Source of the DNA: GCA-020356105 sp964347475
Lineage (GTDB): Bacteria > Pseudomonadota > Alphaproteobacteria > UBA8366 > JADFVY01
Length of the DNA: 64,000 nt
Direction of reading: 5' to 3'
NCBI GenBank assembly: GCA_964347475.1
Contig: CAYFYY010000005.1
Span: 1-64,000, forward strand
A program made the translations under genes and the position numbers. The stretch's first letter is position 1. Each line of letters starts with the position of its first letter. Shown piece after piece: positions 24,245 through 33,102 of the stretch. Under the pieces are notes generated by a model, which saw only the letters and a list, made by a program, of their open reading frames with translations, did not search any database and was not told the DNA's origin.

Positions 24245-26005
24245 ATGAAAGACCTGGTTTCCAATCTCTTGATCCGTTATCTGGAGGAGCGGGGCGTCCG
24301 ACACGTCTTCGGCCTGTGCGGACACACCAACATCGCCGTGCTGTCGGCCATGGCGAACAGCAAGATCCATTTCGTCAACGTCCGGCATGAGCAGATCGCC
24401 GCGCACGCCGCCGACGGCTATGCCCGCGCCACCGGCAAGGCCTCCGTGGTGCTCAGCCATCTGAGCCCCGGCCTGACCAATGCGGCGACCGGTGTCGCCA
24501 ATGCGGCACTGGACTGTATCCCGATGGTCGTCATCGCCGGCGACGTGCCGAGCCACTATTACGGCAAGCATCCGCACCAGGAAGTGAACCTGCACGCGGA
24601 TGCGTCGCAGTACGAGATCTACCGGCCGTTCGTGAAACGCGCCTGGCGGGTCGACACCCCGGAGCTCTTCCCGGAGATCATCGAGAAGGCGTTCAGTCTG
24701 GCCGAAAGCGGTCAGCCCGGCCCGGTGCTCGTCGACGTGCCGATGGACGTCTTCTCGGCCAGGATCGACGCCGCCCTGTTCGATCGGCTGCGCCACAACA
24801 CCAAATCGTTGACCAGGCCGTCGCTGGACGAGGACACGGCCGCGCAAATCGTGCGCACGCTGGTCGAGGCGAAACACCCGCTGCTCTATGTCGGCGGCGG
24901 CATCGCGCTGGCGCGGGCGAGCGCGGAGCTGGAGCAGTTCGTCGATCACCTGAACATCCCGGTGGCGCACAGCCTGATGGGCAAGGGCATGCTGCGGGAC
25001 GACCATCCCTTCACCCTGGGGATGACCGGCTTCTGGGGCACCAAGTTCATCAACGACAAATGCTTGCAAGCCGACTGGGTGCTCGGCCTGGGGACCCGTT
25101 TCAAGGAAGCCGATTGTTCGTCGTGGTATGCCGACTACACGTTCAATTTCCCGCCCAGCAAGCTCATCCACATCGACATCGAGCCATCCGAGATCGGCCG
25201 CAACTTCCCGACCGAGCTGGGCGTCGTGGCCGACCTCAAGCAGGCTCTGAAGGTGCTGTTGAAGGTGGCCCGCGAACACTATGCCGACGGGCTGAAGAAT
25301 CCCGAATTGGCCGCAGAGATCGCGGCCTATCGAGAGGAATTCAAGGCGTCCAACCGCGAAATGGAGACATCCGACGCCTTTCCCATGATGCCAGAGCGGA
25401 TTCTCGCCGATGTGCGTGCGGCCATGCCGCGGGACGCATTTCTTACCACCGATGTCGGCTGGAACAAGAACGGCGTCGGCCAGCAGTTTCCCATCTTCAC
25501 GGCCGGAACGGTCCTGACCCCGGGCGGCTACGCGACCATGGGGTTCGGCCCGCCGGCCGCGCTCGGCGTCAAGATCGCCTGTCCCGACAGGGTTGTCATC
25601 TCCATGGTCGGCGACGGCGGCTTCGGGCAGAATCCGGCGATGCTCGCCACCGCGGCTGCCGAGAACCTGGCGGTCATCTGGGTGGTGATGAACAACAACG
25701 CGTTCGGCACCATCGCCGGCCTTCAGAAGGCCCATTACGGGCTGACCTACGGCACCACGTTCCCGAAGGACGGCGATGAATACATGCCGCACTATGCCGA
25801 GATCGCCAAAGCCTACGGCGTCGACGGGGTTCGCGTGCGCTCGGCGGCGCAATTCAGGCCGGCACTGGAAGCTGCCATCGCGTCCGGCCGGCCGACGGTG
25901 ATCGACGTCGCCATGGTCAACAACCCGACGCCGACCAGCGGTCACTGGAACATCCTTGACATCTATTCGCCCAACAAGGACGTATCACATGTGGCAACCG
26001 ACTGA
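24245..26005 (+). CDS. Thiamine diphosphate-dependent enzyme (acetolactate synthase/decarboxylase superfamily)
   Basis: A 586-residue three-domain ThDP enzyme. Glu49 in VRHEQ is the cofactor-activating glutamate; the central domain has YVGGGIALARA; and the C-terminal ThDP motif begins MVGDGGFGQN and ends MNNN. Family members include decarboxylases of 2-oxo acids, oxalyl-CoA decarboxylase and 2-hydroxyacyl-CoA lyase. Neighbouring acylating aldehyde dehydrogenase and class III CoA transferase make a role in cleaving or joining an aldehyde or acyl-CoA likely, but the reaction is not known. The ATG at 24245 follows AGGAGGCG; the longer frame is untranslated leader. Confidence 0.82.
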   Translation: MKDLVSNLLIRYLEERGVRHVFGLCGHTNIAVLSAMANSKIHFVNVRHEQIAAHAADGYARATGKASVVLSHLSPGLTNAATGVANAALDCIPMVVIAGDVPSHYYGKHPHQEVNLHADASQYEIYRPFVKRAWRVDTPELFPEIIEKAFSLAESGQPGPVLVDVPMDVFSARIDAALFDRLRHNTKSLTRPSLDEDTAAQIVRTLVEAKHPLLYVGGGIALARASAELEQFVDHLNIPVAHSLMGKGMLRDDHPFTLGMTGFWGTKFINDKCLQADWVLGLGTRFKEADCSSWYADYTFNFPPSKLIHIDIEPSEIGRNFPTELGVVADLKQALKVLLKVAREHYADGLKNPELAAEIAAYREEFKASNREMETSDAFPMMPERILADVRAAMPRDAFLTTDVGWNKNGVGQQFPIFTAGTVLTPGGYATMGFGPPAALGVKIACPDRVVISMVGDGGFGQNPAMLATAAAENLAVIWVVMNNNAFGTIAGLQKAHYGLTYGTTFPKDGDEYMPHYAEIAKAYGVDGVRVRSAAQFRPALEAAIASGRPTVIDVAMVNNPTPTSGHWNILDIYSPNKDVSHVATD

Positions 26006-26017
26006 CGGAGGGGCCCC

Positions 26018-26458
26018 ATGACGATATCCATTCTCATACTGAACGGCCCGAACTTGAACCTGCTGGGCACGAGGCAGCCCGAGGTCTATGGCCACACCAC
26101 GCTGGCCGATGTGGAGACCATGTGCGCCGAAAAGGCGGAGACGCTGGGCATCAAGATCGACTTCCGGCAAAGTAACCATGAGGGCACCTTGGTGGACTGG
26201 ATCCACGAAGCAAAAGGAAAACATGACGGAATCGTCATCAATGCCGGCGCGTATACGCATACGTCGATCGCGCTGATGGATGCCATTGCGAGCGTGGAAT
26301 TGCCGGTCGCCGAAGTGCACATTTCCAACATCCATCAGCGCGAATCCTTCCGCCACCTGTCCTATATCTCCAAGGTAGCGGTGGGCATGATCTGCGGCTT
26401 CGGGCCCTATGGTTATCTGATGGGTATCGACGCTCTGGTCGACCGCCTCTCCAAATGA
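26018..26458 (+). CDS. aroQ: 3-dehydroquinate dehydratase, type II
   Basis: A 146-residue protein with all type II features: NGPNLNLLGTRQPEVYG at the N-terminus with the catalytic Tyr, the mobile-loop Arg, NAGAYTHTS, and the catalytic His in HISNIHQRESFRH. It interconverts 3-dehydroquinate and 3-dehydroshikimate. Its placement 12 nt after the ThDP enzyme and with quiC nearby indicates a catabolic copy (QuiB role) and not the chorismate pathway. The substrate then passes to QuiC. Confidence 0.93.
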   Translation: MTISILILNGPNLNLLGTRQPEVYGHTTLADVETMCAEKAETLGIKIDFRQSNHEGTLVDWIHEAKGKHDGIVINAGAYTHTSIALMDAIASVELPVAEVHISNIHQRESFRHLSYISKVAVGMICGFGPYGYLMGIDALVDRLSK

Positions 26459-26599
26459 CGGAGCGGTCTGCGATTTGCACTGGTAACGGGTTCCGGTGGC
26501 GTCCCCTTCGTTTCCGCAAAACAACGGCAAGCCGGTCTTGCGGTAAGATTGGCTGCCTGACCGTGGGTGAATTCCGTCTCCCGGACGGGTAGGTGCGCA

Positions 26600-27796
26600 A
26601 TGTCCAGTCTCTCCGGCATTCGAGTCCTGGATCTCACGAACGTCCTGGCCGGTCCCTTCTGCTGCCACCAGCTCGCGCATCTCGGCGCCGATGTGATAAA
26701 GGTCGAGATGCCGGGCCGCGGAGACCTGGCGCGGCAACTTGGCGCCGATGCGGCACTGAACGAAAAACTGATGGGGGTATCCTTCCTGGCCCAAAATGCC
26801 GGAAAGCGTTCGATTACTCTAAATCTCAAGGACGAACGCGGCAGGAACCTTTTCAAGAAACTCGTTGCGACCGCCGATGTCGTGGTGGAGAATTTCCGCC
26901 CCGGCGTGATGGAGCGTCTCGGAATCGGTTGGGAGGTCCTGCGCGAATACAAGCCGGACCTCGTTTACTGCGCGATTTCCGGCTTCGGGCAGGATGGGCC
27001 GATGCGTGACCTGCCGGCCTACGATCAGATCATTCAGGGCATCTCCGGCGTGATGAGCATTACCGGCAACAGCGAAACCGCGCCGTACCGCGTCGGGTAT
27101 CCGATCTGCGATACCATCGGCGGCATAACCGCCGCCTTCGCGATCTGTGCGGCGCTCCAGGGCCGGGGGCAAAATGGCGGAACATTTATCGACGTATCGA
27201 TGCTGGAAGCGACGCTGGCGACCATGGGCTGGGTGGTGTCGAACTGGCTGATCGCCGGCGCGGAGCCCCTGCCCCAAGGGAACGAAAACGTGACGTCCGC
27301 GCCGTCCGGCATGTTCCGTGCAGCCGACGGCCCGCTCAATATCGCGGCCAACAAACAGGAACAGTGGGAAACGCTGTGCAAGCTGCTGGAGCGTCCCGAT
27401 CTGTTGGACCTCCCCGACTACCGGACAAGAGAGGACCGCAAAAGGAATCGGCTAGCGCTCAGGGCCGAGCTGGAGCGGACCTTGCGGACCCGTCGGGCAG
27501 AGGCGTGGGTCCACGATCTGAACCGCGCGGGCGTCCCCGCTGGCGCTGTCCTGCGGGTTCCGGACATTCTCGCGCACCCGCAGATTCGCGACCGCGGCAT
27601 GATTGCAACCTTCGATGCCGTCCCCGGAACAGGGCGCGATATCCAGGTGGTGCGGACGGGCGTGAAGATGAACGGAACACCACCCGCCGTAACATCGCCG
27701 CCGCCCGGCCTGGGCGAACACAACCGAGAAATCTATCGGGAGCTCGGTCTGAGCGACGAAGAGATTGCCTGGCTCGAGGCGGACTCTGTCGTGTGA
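26600..27796 (+). CDS. CoA transferase, family III (CaiB/BaiF/Frc)
   Basis: A 398-residue class III CoA transferase that moves CoA between carboxylic acids. The N-terminus is IRVLDLTNVLAGPFCCHQLAHLGADVIKVE, VENFRPGVMERLG follows, and the catalytic Asp is probably Asp142 in AYDQIIQG. It lacks features that would separate formyl-CoA:oxalate transferase from succinyl-CoA-type members. The ATG at 26600 has AGGTGCGCA ahead. It is the last plus-strand gene of the set and is followed by two strong stem-loops, so it probably ends the transcript. It most likely activates the acid handled by the HMG-CoA lyase-like enzyme. Confidence 0.87.
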   Translation: MSSLSGIRVLDLTNVLAGPFCCHQLAHLGADVIKVEMPGRGDLARQLGADAALNEKLMGVSFLAQNAGKRSITLNLKDERGRNLFKKLVATADVVVENFRPGVMERLGIGWEVLREYKPDLVYCAISGFGQDGPMRDLPAYDQIIQGISGVMSITGNSETAPYRVGYPICDTIGGITAAFAICAALQGRGQNGGTFIDVSMLEATLATMGWVVSNWLIAGAEPLPQGNENVTSAPSGMFRAADGPLNIAANKQEQWETLCKLLERPDLLDLPDYRTREDRKRNRLALRAELERTLRTRRAEAWVHDLNRAGVPAGAVLRVPDILAHPQIRDRGMIATFDAVPGTGRDIQVVRTGVKMNGTPPAVTSPPPGLGEHNREIYRELGLSDEEIAWLEADSVV

Positions 27797-27848
27797 ACCT
27801 GTCAGGCTCGGGTTTGATGCGCATCCCGTACTAAGAAGGTGGAAAATA

Positions 27849-27866
27849 GCGCCAATCGATTGGCGC
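27849..27866 (-). terminator. Perfect palindrome GCGCCAATCGATTGGCGC, likely terminator of dctPQM
   Basis: An 18-bp perfect palindrome that can fold with a 6-7 bp stem. On the minus strand it is followed by TATTTTCC, so it looks like a weak intrinsic terminator 69 bp past the dctM stop. Being a perfect palindrome it could also be a protein-binding site. Confidence 0.5.
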
Positions 27867-27870
27867 CCGG

Positions 27871-27898
27871 CCCCGCAATGACGGCAGTCGTTGCGGGG
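27871..27898 (+). terminator. Stem-loop CCCCGCAA...TTGCGGGG between convergent genes
   Basis: Outer arms of 8 bp and an inner GAC/GTC pairing around GGCA give a strong 28-nt hairpin, 75 bp past the CoA transferase stop. No U-tract follows, so termination on the plus strand would be partial or factor-dependent. Together with the palindrome just before it, it separates the two convergent operons. Confidence 0.45.
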
Positions 27899-27934
27899 GT
27901 CAAGTGGAGTTGCGCTCCGAGCCTGCGAAAGGCC

Positions 27935-29236
27935 TCAACCCGAATAACCCAGCAGGCGAGGCAACCACAGGACCACGCTCGGCGCCAATGTGATGACAGC
28001 GAGAGCGCCGATCAATGCAACCAGGAACGGCACGATATCCCGTATAATGGGCAGGAGGGGGGCGCGCGAGATGCTGGCGACGACGAAGAGCAGCAACCCG
28101 TACGGCGGCGTGATAAGACCGATCATCAGATTGACGACCACGACCACGCCAAAATGCACCATGTCGATGCCGAGTGTCTGCGCCATGGGGATGAAGATGG
28201 GAACGATGACCAGGAGAATGGTTATCCCCTCGAGCAGGCAGCCAAGGACCAGCAACGTGACGTTGACGAGCAGCAGGAATCCGGTTGCGGAAAGCTGGTA
28301 ATTGCCGAGCATGGCGCTCAAGCTGCTCGGAATGTTCTCGATTGTGACGACATAGTTGAATACCAACGCGCCACCGATAAGAACTCCAATCGAGGCACTC
28401 GACCGGGCGCTTGCCAGTACGGCCCTGTATGCCTGCGCAATCCCCACGTCGCGATAGAGCACGGTCGAGATGAAGAAGGCATAGGCAGCCGCAACGGCGG
28501 CGGCTTCGGTCGGCGTGGTGACGCCACCATAGATGCCGCCGAGGAGGATAACCGGCAACATCAATGCAGGGAATGTGCGTATCGTGATCCAGGGAATTTC
28601 CTGAAGACGGACAACATCTTCGACGGGAAAGTCGCGCCGCCGTGCCATGACGTTGTTGAGCGCCATGAGGGTGGCGGCCATGAGAATGCCGGGGACCGCC
28701 CCCCCGAGGAAAAGGTAGCCGATCGACGCATCGGACACGAGCGCAAACAGGACCATCGGTATGGATGGCGGAATGATCGGTCCGACGACGGCAGACGCCG
28801 CCGTGATCGCTGCGGCATAGCTGTTAGAGTATCGGCCATCCCGTGTCATTATGCTGATGATGAGTCGACCGACGCCGGCCGCATCCGCGATGGCGGAGCC
28901 TGACATCCCGGCGAAAATGACGCTCTGGACAACGTTCACGTGACCCAGTCCGCCTCTGAACCGGCCCACAAGAGCATTGCAGAAATGCAGAAGCCGGTTG
29001 GACAGGCTGCCGACATTCATCAGTTCGGCCGACATGATGAACAGGGGAATGGCAAGAAGGATGAAGCTTCCGCGCAGGCCCTGCAGCAGTTGCTCCGCGG
29101 CGATGCTCATATCCTGCCCGGCCACCAGCAGGTAGATGATCGAGCCGGTAATCATTGCGTAGCCGACCGGCAGCCCGAGGACGGCGAGCGCTACGATCGA
29201 TACGAGACAGAGAGAGAACGGGCTCAGCAGGGTCAT
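27935..29236 (-). CDS. dctM: TRAP transporter large permease subunit (DctM)
   Basis: A 433-residue inner-membrane protein with about 12 hydrophobic segments and hallmark TRAP stretches: LQGLRGSFILLAIPLFIMSAELMN, FAGMSGSAIADAAGVG and IGLITPPYGLLLFVVASIS. It carries the substrate across the membrane using the sodium gradient, fed by the DctP protein. Its start overlaps the dctQ stop by 4 nt. With TetR and aroE just upstream, the substrate may be shikimate, quinate or a related plant acid. Confidence 0.92.
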   Translation of the reverse strand: MTLLSPFSLCLVSIVALAVLGLPVGYAMITGSIIYLLVAGQDMSIAAEQLLQGLRGSFILLAIPLFIMSAELMNVGSLSNRLLHFCNALVGRFRGGLGHVNVVQSVIFAGMSGSAIADAAGVGRLIISIMTRDGRYSNSYAAAITAASAVVGPIIPPSIPMVLFALVSDASIGYLFLGGAVPGILMAATLMALNNVMARRRDFPVEDVVRLQEIPWITIRTFPALMLPVILLGGIYGGVTTPTEAAAVAAAYAFFISTVLYRDVGIAQAYRAVLASARSSASIGVLIGGALVFNYVVTIENIPSSLSAMLGNYQLSATGFLLLVNVTLLVLGCLLEGITILLVIVPIFIPMAQTLGIDMVHFGVVVVVNLMIGLITPPYGLLLFVVASISRAPLLPIIRDIVPFLVALIGALAVITLAPSVVLWLPRLLGYSG

Positions 29237-29748
29237 TCGTCCCTCAGGTGGGAGGGATCCGATAGCTCCGGCGTTCGCCCCTTTATCGCATTCCAGGCCC
29301 TGTAGAGGTATCTGACCATGATCGCAACCGCGAAGACGACATAAATGGAAAAGGCATAGTCGAGCCGGATGCCTACGTAGTCGACCCGCTCCACCCGCAT
29401 GAATGTTACGTAGTCGACAACCGCCGGCAGGGAAATCGCGAAGATCGTGACGAGCACGAGTCCCGTCACCACGCTGAAGACTCTGCGTGCCCGATCCGAC
29501 ACCGAGCTGTAAAGGATATCGAACCGTATGTCGTCACGCTCTACGACAACGAAGGCGGCACCCCAGAGGACCAGCCACGTCCAGGCCAGCGTACTGACTT
29601 CAAGCGTCCACCCGACCGGCCAGCCGAAGACATAGCGAAAAGCGATCTGCAGGATGAACGTAACGAAGACGGTTACCAACAGGGCGGCGGCGACGTTTTC
29701 GGCACGTCGCCGCAGCCAGGCGGCAAGCCTGAAAATATGTTGCGTCAT
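29233..29748 (-). CDS. dctQ: TRAP transporter small permease subunit (DctQ)
   Basis: A 171-residue membrane protein with four hydrophobic helices and the DctQ pattern FRYVFGWPVGWTLEVSTLAWTWLVLWGAAFVVVERDDIRFDI. It pairs with DctM in the inner membrane. It overlaps dctM by 4 nt (ATGA) and follows dctP after 131 bp, in which I see no other gene. Confidence 0.92.
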   Translation of the reverse strand: MTQHIFRLAAWLRRRAENVAAALLVTVFVTFILQIAFRYVFGWPVGWTLEVSTLAWTWLVLWGAAFVVVERDDIRFDILYSSVSDRARRVFSVVTGLVLVTIFAISLPAVVDYVTFMRVERVDYVGIRLDYAFSIYVVFAVAIMVRYLYRAWNAIKGRTPELSDPSHLRDE

Positions 29749-29879
29749 ACTGTTCGCAAACCGGGGGCGGTTTGAAGCATCACCATCGGGGACGGCGCGG
29801 ACTGTACGCCAGATTGGCTGCGCACAGAGCCGACGATGCCACGATGATGATGCTTCGGATTGCTCTTGGTGGCGCTTTC

Positions 29880-30869
29880 TTAGAGCGCGTTGATCTTGTC
29901 AAGCATACCGTCAGGCCAATCCTCGGCAAATTTGGACTCAAGGTATTTTTGCTGAGCGAATTTCCGGAAGGCGTTCACGTCCGGCTCATAGACCTTGAGG
30001 CCCTGGTCTTTGAAGAACTGTACCAGGCGGGCCTCCTCATCCAGGTGCTTCTGCGTGCTCCAGTCGATCGCCTTCTTGGCTTCACGTTCCAGTGTCTGGC
30101 GCTGATTGGCGGAAAGTGCGTCCCAGGTCTTCTTCGAAACGGCAAACAGATCGTACCCGATCAGATGACTGGTCAGTACGATCTGAGACGTCACCTCATA
30201 GAACTTCATATTATAGTCGTTCGGTAGCGGATTGTCCTGGCCGTCGATGGCGCCGGTTTGCAAGCCGGTATAAACCTCGGTGTAGGCCATCGGCGTCGGA
30301 TTTGCGCCGAGGGCGGATCCCAGGAACTGCCACGCTTCGCCGCCCGGCATCCGCAGCTTGATTCCCGCCATGTCGGCAGGAGTCCTGATGGTCTTGTCGG
30401 GCTTCAAGTTCACCTGCCGGGCGCCGAAATAGACCGGTGCGACGATGTGGATGCCAAGCTTCTCCTCGGCCATCGTCGTCATCTCCCGGCCTGCTTCACT
30501 CTCGAAGAATTTCTTGAGATGATCTGCGTCGCGAAACAGATAGGCTGCGGTCAGGATCGACCAGGACGGGAGCTGCTTTGCAATGTCCTGCGGCGCAACA
30601 ATGCCGGTTTCAAGGTTGCCCCGCTGAAGAGCGACAAGCTCCGTACCCTGTTTGAAAAGGGTTGCAGCGAAGTGCGGCTCGAACGTGAAATCATCGGCAA
30701 GCGAATTGCCGAGCATCCTCATCGCCTCGGCGCGAATATCCGAGTCGCTGAAGACAGCCGCAAATTTCAGGACTGGCTTGTCTTGCGACATGGCACCTCC
30801 TGCCATGCCGGCGGTCACCAGCAGCGCGCCCGCAAGAATCGCAACGCGCCGGGATATGGTAAGTCTCAT
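29880..30869 (-). CDS. dctP: TRAP transporter substrate-binding protein (DctP)
   Basis: A 329-residue periplasmic protein with a Sec signal peptide (RRVAILAGALLVTAGMAGGAMS) and the DctP body, including the ligand-clamp region with KLRMPGGEAWQFLGSALGANPTPMAYTEVYTGLQTGAIDGQDNPL. The Arg of KLRMP is the residue that usually binds the carboxylate of the ligand, so a carboxylic acid substrate is likely. It is the first gene of the minus-strand transporter operon and is divergent from the TetR gene, with an operator-like palindrome between them. Confidence 0.92.
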   Translation of the reverse strand: MRLTISRRVAILAGALLVTAGMAGGAMSQDKPVLKFAAVFSDSDIRAEAMRMLGNSLADDFTFEPHFAATLFKQGTELVALQRGNLETGIVAPQDIAKQLPSWSILTAAYLFRDADHLKKFFESEAGREMTTMAEEKLGIHIVAPVYFGARQVNLKPDKTIRTPADMAGIKLRMPGGEAWQFLGSALGANPTPMAYTEVYTGLQTGAIDGQDNPLPNDYNMKFYEVTSQIVLTSHLIGYDLFAVSKKTWDALSANQRQTLEREAKKAIDWSTQKHLDEEARLVQFFKDQGLKVYEPDVNAFRKFAQQKYLESKFAEDWPDGMLDKINAL

Positions 30870-30936
30870 TGAATTGCCTCCCTTTGGTCAGCAGGTTGAA
30901 TTGCGTCAAATGCTTGGCACTTTCAAAAGATATTGG

Positions 30937-30950
30937 ACTAACTGGTTAGT
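30937..30950. promoter_or_regulatory. Operator-like palindrome ACTAAC-TG-GTTAGT
   Basis: Perfect 6-bp arms with a 2-nt centre, 68 bp upstream of dctP and 166 bp upstream of the tetR start. This is typical in size and place for a TetR-family operator in a divergent promoter; the AT-rich TTAGTTTATGTCAAT next to it may supply promoter elements. Binding by the adjacent TetR protein is inference. Confidence 0.6.
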
Positions 30951-31115
30951 TTATGTCAATGATGATTGTCCCGGAGAACGAATGAGTGGCTTGGCTGCCC
31001 CCGTTCGGGCTTCGCGGACCCGAATCTCCTTCGTGGGTCCACTGGTGTTTCGTCAATTGAGTCTGCGAGAAAGGCCGACGCGCTGACAGAAGGACAAAGA
31101 AAGACCATCGAAACG

Positions 31116-31757
31116 ATGAGTAGAAACACAGTGCCAGGGCGTACCAACGATCCCGAAGGCACCAAACGCGATATTATTGATGTCGCGACCAGGGAATTTG
31201 CCCGACGCGGCCTGTCGGGCGCCCGCATAGACGAGATCGCCGCGAAGACGAAGTGCAGCAAGCGGATGATCTACTACTACTTTGACAGCAAGGAAGGTCT
31301 CTATCTCAAGGTGCTGGAAGCCGCGTATGCCAAGGTACGGGCGTTCGAGGCGAGCCTGGAACTCGATGACCTTCCGCCGGCGAAAGCGCTGGAACGGCTG
31401 GTCCGGTTCACCTTCGACCATCACAACAACAATGAGGATTTCATTCGTTTGGTCATGATCGAGAACATTCATCACGCCAAATACCTTTCGCAATCCTCCC
31501 GCATCCAGGACCTCAATCTGGGCGCGATCGATGCTGTGCATCGCCTCCTTCAGCGTGGCGTGCGGGAAGGTCTATTCCGCGCCGGCCTCGATCCGGTCGA
31601 GTTGCACTGGAAGATCAGCGCACTTTGCTTTTTCAATGTTTCCAACCGCGCCACGTTCTCGAGAATCTTCAAGATTGATCTCGACTCGAAGGAGTCGGTG
31701 GAATCAACGCGGGACAGCGTGGTTGAGATGATTTTGCGTTATGTCGAAAAGCACTGA
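31116..31757 (+). CDS. TetR-family transcriptional regulator
   Basis: A 213-residue protein with the TetR N-terminal HTH (TKRDIIDVATREFARRGLSGARIDEIAAKTKCSKRMIYYYFDSKEGLYLKVLEAAY) and an all-helical ligand domain. I use the ATG at 31116, since the 50 upstream codons of the open frame look untranslated. It is divergent from dctPQM and its 3' end overlaps aroE by 17 bp, so it is cotranscribed with aroE. It is probably the repressor of the transporter and of its own operon, relieved by the imported acid or a shikimate derivative. Confidence 0.9.
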   Translation: MSRNTVPGRTNDPEGTKRDIIDVATREFARRGLSGARIDEIAAKTKCSKRMIYYYFDSKEGLYLKVLEAAYAKVRAFEASLELDDLPPAKALERLVRFTFDHHNNNEDFIRLVMIENIHHAKYLSQSSRIQDLNLGAIDAVHRLLQRGVREGLFRAGLDPVELHWKISALCFFNVSNRATFSRIFKIDLDSKESVESTRDSVVEMILRYVEKH

Positions 31758-32661
31758 ATCACGGACGAGCTCGATTTCAGATAGCAGGACCGGCGCCGCG
31801 GTGCGGGACGGTGCCTGCGATCTGAAACTCGGCCTGATCGGGGACAATATTGCCCAGTCGCAAGCGCCGCGGCTGCATCACCTGGCAGGAAGATTGGTCA
31901 ATTTGGCCATCAGCTACGAACGCCTCGTACCGCGGGAGCTCGAAGCCGGGTTCGAAGAAATATTCGCCGGTTGCGAGGCAAACGGCTTTCGCGGGATCAA
32001 CGTCACTTATCCCTACAAGGAGCTGGCGGCCACCAAGGTAAAGATCGTTGATCCGGTTGTGCGGGCTATGGGTGCAGTCAACACGGTTCTCTTCGAGCGG
32101 TCGGGCCCAGTTGGCTTTAATACTGATTACAGCGGCATGATTGCCGCGTATCGCAGCGTCCGGGGCGACCGTGCGGCCGGCCGCGTCTGCATGGTCGGCG
32201 CCGGCGGTGTGGGCAAGGCGGTTGCTTTCGCCCTGCTGAAGCTTGGCCTCGAACGGCTTTGGATTGTTGATCTGGATTGGCGCAAGGCGGAAGACCTAGC
32301 TGCACGCCTGAATGCTGTCTCGCCCGGAATTTCGGTCTCGGTCTCGAATGATATTGAGGCGATCGCGGCGCATGCCGATGGCCTGGTCAATTGCACACCC
32401 GTCGGCATGGTGGGCCACGAAGGAACGCCGCTGCCCCGTAAACAGATGCGACGCGGCCAATGGGCCTTCGATGCTGTCTATACCCCCGTCGACACGCAAT
32501 TTCTCACAGATGCCGTGGCTGAAGGGTTGACTGCGATCAGCGGCTACGAGTTGTTCATCCACCAGGGTATAGATGCCTGGCAGATCTTCGCGGGCCGCCC
32601 GGTCGATTCCATACAACTGCGCCAGCTGCTATCTGAGTCCGGATCCTACGCTCAGTATTAG
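31741..32661 (+). CDS. aroE: Shikimate/quinate dehydrogenase (AroE family)
   Basis: A 306-residue NAD(P)-dependent dehydrogenase that interconverts 3-dehydroshikimate and shikimate (or quinate and 3-dehydroquinate). Motifs: SQSQAPRLHHL-like substrate loop (IAQSQAPRLHHL), the catalytic Lys in NVTYPYKE, NTDYSGM with the catalytic Asp, and the nucleotide loop GAGGVGKAVAFALL. The usual SxS of AroE reads SQA here. Its place in a tetR-regulated, transporter-linked unit argues for a catabolic role over aromatic amino acid synthesis. It overlaps tetR by 17 bp. Confidence 0.9.
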   Translation: MSKSTESRTSSISDSRTGAAVRDGACDLKLGLIGDNIAQSQAPRLHHLAGRLVNLAISYERLVPRELEAGFEEIFAGCEANGFRGINVTYPYKELAATKVKIVDPVVRAMGAVNTVLFERSGPVGFNTDYSGMIAAYRSVRGDRAAGRVCMVGAGGVGKAVAFALLKLGLERLWIVDLDWRKAEDLAARLNAVSPGISVSVSNDIEAIAAHADGLVNCTPVGMVGHEGTPLPRKQMRRGQWAFDAVYTPVDTQFLTDAVAEGLTAISGYELFIHQGIDAWQIFAGRPVDSIQLRQLLSESGSYAQY

Positions 32662-32758
32662 GAAGACCTGTCAGATTGGTGGTGACGTGTTCAGTCGCTC
32701 GACGACGTTGGGTGGTGCGACACGGTACGATCGTCGCGTGGCTGCAATCTCGCAAAAC

Positions 32759-32833
32759 CGTCACCGTTTCGCGTCCGAAGTCATCCGGCATGGCATGTTC
32801 GAGTGCTGGCGCTGCACCGCTACTGCGGCTTGA
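32759..32833 (+). pseudogene. Possible IS6-family transposase N-terminal remnant
   Basis: The reading RHRFASEVIRHGMF resembles the N-terminus of IS6/IS240-type transposases (RHRF-x-EVI-x-HAVWLYFRF), after which the similarity stops and a stop codon follows at 32831-32833. No terminal inverted repeats are visible. It is about 25 residues only, so the match could be chance. Confidence 0.3.
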
Positions 32834-32916
32834 CCACACAATCAGCTAATAACGCTGAGGTCGTCACAGGTTTAGATGATGGCATCGGAGCGCGCTGCGT
32901 CGCGTGCAGCCCGTGA

Positions 32917-33102
32917 TCGTCTCCCCGGCTTGAAGTCCGGCCGGAGGATTTCTTGGTGCGCCAGATCCGCCGCTTGAGCCGCGTCATCCAAGGTCAGGAG
33001 GCACCGCTGGGTCCGGGGCGCGAAGGCCTGGAGACCCTGCGGGTGATCGAGGCGTTCAAGCGCTCCGCTCATACAGGGACGGCCGTCATACTGCGCAGCT
33101 GA
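32917..33102 (+). pseudogene. C-terminal remnant of a Gfo/Idh/MocA-family oxidoreductase
   Basis: The plus frame from 32917 to a TGA at 33100-33102 reads DFLVRQIRRLSRVIQGQEAP, then LGPGREGLETLRVIEAFKRS, then AHTGTAVIL. This closely follows the usual family ending (ANQI-x-HF-x-x-VI-x-GE-x-x-PL-x-SG-x-x-GL-x-T-x-x-V-x-EA-x-x-x-SA-x-TG-x-x-V). A stop codon at 32914-32916 blocks the frame upstream and no start or Rossmann domain is seen. It is probably the last part of a decayed dehydrogenase gene, perhaps once part of the neighbouring polyol/shikimate block. Confidence 0.5.
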
